Below the pieces are notes generated by a model, which worked only from the letters and a program-made list of their open reading frames with translations, searched no databases and was not told the DNA's origin. From the NCBI GenBank assembly GCA_030699485.1, contig JAUYMM010000048.1, positions 1 to 5,847 on the forward strand: 5,847 bases of DNA, written 5' to 3'. The position numbers were made by a program, and so were the translations under genes. The stretch comes from Candidatus Woesebacteria bacterium. GTDB taxonomy: Bacteria; Patescibacteriota; Microgenomatia; UBA8517. Position 1 is the stretch's first letter; every line of letters starts with the position of its first letter. Positions 4,522-5,847 of the stretch are shown here, piece after piece.

Positions 4522-5847
4522 ATGAATTTCAAAGAAGAAATTGTTAAAGTACTTAAAAAGATTACAAGTATTGATGATGTTAATGTGGAGTTTGCGTCTG
4601 ATGAAAGATTTGGAGATTATAGTTCAAATGTTGCATTAAAAAATAAAGAACTAGATATTGATGAGATTATTAATAAAATAAACGAACAAGTTAATAATTT
4701 TATTGCAGAAAAGAAAGATGGGTTTATCAATTTTTGGTTAAAAAAAGATATACTAGTTGATAATTTGACCCAGATTGACCTGCCTAAAGGCGAGGTAAAG
4801 AAGACAGTAGTTATTGATTATTCATCACCAAATATTGCCAAACCTTTTGGCATAGGACATTTAAGATCTACTGTCATAGGACAAGCAATTTATAACTTAT
4901 ATAAATATTTAGGTTGGGAGTCAATTGGTGACAATCATTTAGGAGATTGGGGAACACAGTTTGGAAAACTTCTGTATATGATTGGTAAAACCAAAACAAA
5001 AGATTATTCAATTGAAAACTTGGAAAAATTATATGTTTCTTTTCACAAAGAAGCTGAAAAGGATGAAAAACTGGAAGAGGAAGCAAGAAAATGGTTTAAA
5101 AAGTTAGAAGATAATGATGCTACAGCCCGTACTATTTGGAAACAGTGTGTCAATCTATCCTTAAACGAGTTTCAAAGAATATATGATTTGTTGGATGTAA
5201 AAATAGATAATGCATTGGGAGAGAGCTTTTATGAAGAAGAAATGAAAAAGATGCTAAAAGACCCCGAAATAATCAAATATCTTGAAACAGGTGAGAATAA
5301 TTCTAAAATAATAAATATTCCTAATATTAAAATACCTTTAATGTTTCTAAAGTCAGACGGCGCGACTACTTATGCCACTCGTGATATGGCAACTCTTTCT
5401 TTTAGACAGAAAAAATATAAGCCTGACTTAATTATCTATGAAGTCGGAGCAGAGCAAAAACTTTATTTTAAACAGCTTTTTGCAGCTGCAAAATTATTAA
5501 AAATAATTGATAAAGATGTAGAGCTTGTTCATACTGCCCATGGATTATATTTAGCACCTGATGGCAAGAAATTTTCAACCAGAAAAGGGAAGACAATTAA
5601 ATTAGAAGAAGTTTTAACTGAAGCAATAAAAAGAGCGAAAAAGCTAGGTCAAAAAGAGGATGGGCCCGCCTACGCTGACGCTACGGCGAGGCAGGTTGGA
5701 ATTGGGGCAATTAAATATTTTGATTTGATGCATTCTGTCCAAAGTGATGTAGATTTTGATTGGGAAAAGATAATGAACATGGAAGGAAATAGTGGTCCTT
5801 ATTTACAATATACAGTTGCAAGAATAAACAGCGTAGTCTTAAAAGGT
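4522..5847 (+). CDS. argS: Arginyl-tRNA synthetase, C-terminus beyond right edge
   Basis: This cytoplasmic class I synthetase charges tRNA-Arg. The frame runs open from ATG 4522 to the window edge, giving 442 of an expected 550-580 residues; most of the anticodon-binding domain is outside. The N-terminal tRNA-binding domain (about 1-85) shows RFGDYSSNVAL at 29-39. The catalytic core begins with VIDYSSPNIAKPFGIGHLRST (97-117), where GIGH is the HIGH-type motif with glycine in its first position. It continues with DNHLGDWGTQFGKL (137-150), SDGATTYATRDMA (278-290) and KKFSTRKGKTI (349-359), the KMSKS equivalent. QVGIGAIKYFDL (391-402) and EGNSGPYLQYTVARINSV (421-438) lead into the C-terminal helices. 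The gene starts 14 bases after the ComEC hydrolase stop, so it may be read with that operon or from its own -10 box. A GC-rich palindromic segment lies in frame at about residues 381-390. Confidence 0.96.
   Translation, partial: MNFKEEIVKVLKKITSIDDVNVEFASDERFGDYSSNVALKNKELDIDEIINKINEQVNNFIAEKKDGFINFWLKKDILVDNLTQIDLPKGEVKKTVVIDYSSPNIAKPFGIGHLRSTVIGQAIYNLYKYLGWESIGDNHLGDWGTQFGKLLYMIGKTKTKDYSIENLEKLYVSFHKEAEKDEKLEEEARKWFKKLEDNDATARTIWKQCVNLSLNEFQRIYDLLDVKIDNALGESFYEEEMKKMLKDPEIIKYLETGENNSKIINIPNIKIPLMFLKSDGATTYATRDMATLSFRQKKYKPDLIIYEVGAEQKLYFKQLFAAAKLLKIIDKDVELVHTAHGLYLAPDGKKFSTRKGKTIKLEEVLTEAIKRAKKLGQKEDGPAYADATARQVGIGAIKYFDLMHSVQSDVDFDWEKIMNMEGNSGPYLQYTVARINSVVLKG
5664..5692. repeat. GC-rich imperfect palindrome inside argS (element C)
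   Basis: The arms pair GCC (5664-5666) with GGC (5690-5692), CGCC (5667-5670) with GGCG (5685-5688), and GC (5674-5675) with GC (5680-5681). This leaves a bulged A5689, an internal TAC/TAC loop and a TGAC terminal loop. The block is almost purely GC-rich inside a strongly AT-rich gene. It keeps the frame and encodes GPAYADATA (about residues 381-389), just before the conserved QVGIGAIKYF motif, in a connecting stretch that varies among ArgRS proteins. From memory, short hairpins of the form CGCCTNCGCT...GGCG recur in many Patescibacteria genomes. I could not check that here, so membership in a repeat family is inference. Confidence 0.55.

Noticed and set aside
4849..4872. GIGH in place of HIGH in ArgRS as a broken motif
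   Set aside because: The second histidine and the surrounding NIAKPxxxGHLRST signature are intact, and ArgRS tolerates variation at the first position.
1..5847. Use of a variant genetic code (TGA as Gly or Trp), as in some CPR lineages
   Set aside because: All identified genes read through with TGG for Trp, normal Gly codons at conserved glycines, and no in-frame TGA. The fact that all four complete genes end in TAG is four events only.
1..5847. CRISPR arrays, tRNA/rRNA genes, insertion sequences or rho-independent terminators
   Set aside because: No regularly spaced repeats, cloverleaf-like segments, transposase genes or GC stem plus T-run structures were seen; intergenic space is nearly absent.

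Overview
This AT-rich, tightly packed bacterial window carries two aminoacyl-tRNA synthetase genes on either side of a DNA-uptake (competence) block, all on the + strand. A divergent membrane-protein gene is cut off by the left edge. Three signs suggest a Candidate Phyla Radiation (Patescibacteria) genome, perhaps of the Microgenomates type: overlapping genes with almost no spacers, no clear Shine-Dalgarno sequence before any start, and small versions of the protein families. This assignment is inference from style and protein character, not a database match. The genetic code looks standard: TGG encodes the expected Trp positions, no in-frame TGA occurs, and all four complete genes end in TAG.

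Layout. Positions 1-116 (minus strand) hold the start of an unidentified membrane protein. Positions 117-198 are the divergent promoter region. leuS (199-2133) encodes a leucyl-tRNA synthetase of only about 644 residues. comEA (2075-2689) overlaps the end of leuS and encodes a membrane-anchored SLBB plus helix-hairpin-helix DNA receptor. comEC follows as two overlapping genes: the membrane channel (2670-3734) and the metallo-beta-lactamase-fold part (3698-4507). argS (4522 to the right edge) encodes the first 442 residues of an arginyl-tRNA synthetase.

How the genes work together. ComEA, the ComEC channel and the ComEC hydrolase domain are the inner part of a transformation machine: DNA binding outside the membrane, passage of one strand, and probable strand degradation. 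LeuRS and ArgRS charge tRNAs. The stop/start overlaps suggest that leuS, comEA and both comEC genes are co-transcribed and translationally coupled. argS starts 14 bases after the last comEC stop but has its own TATAAT just before its ATG.

Most notable points. (1) LeuRS has no CP1 editing domain: the Rossmann fold runs from the NWIGR motif to the SRQRYWG motif with a short linker where about 180 residues of proofreading domain normally sit. (2) Three short GC-rich, imperfectly palindromic segments lie in frame inside AT-rich genes, two in leuS and one in argS. They resemble protein-coding palindromic elements, and the two in leuS share sequence. (3) ComEC is split into separate channel and hydrolase genes.
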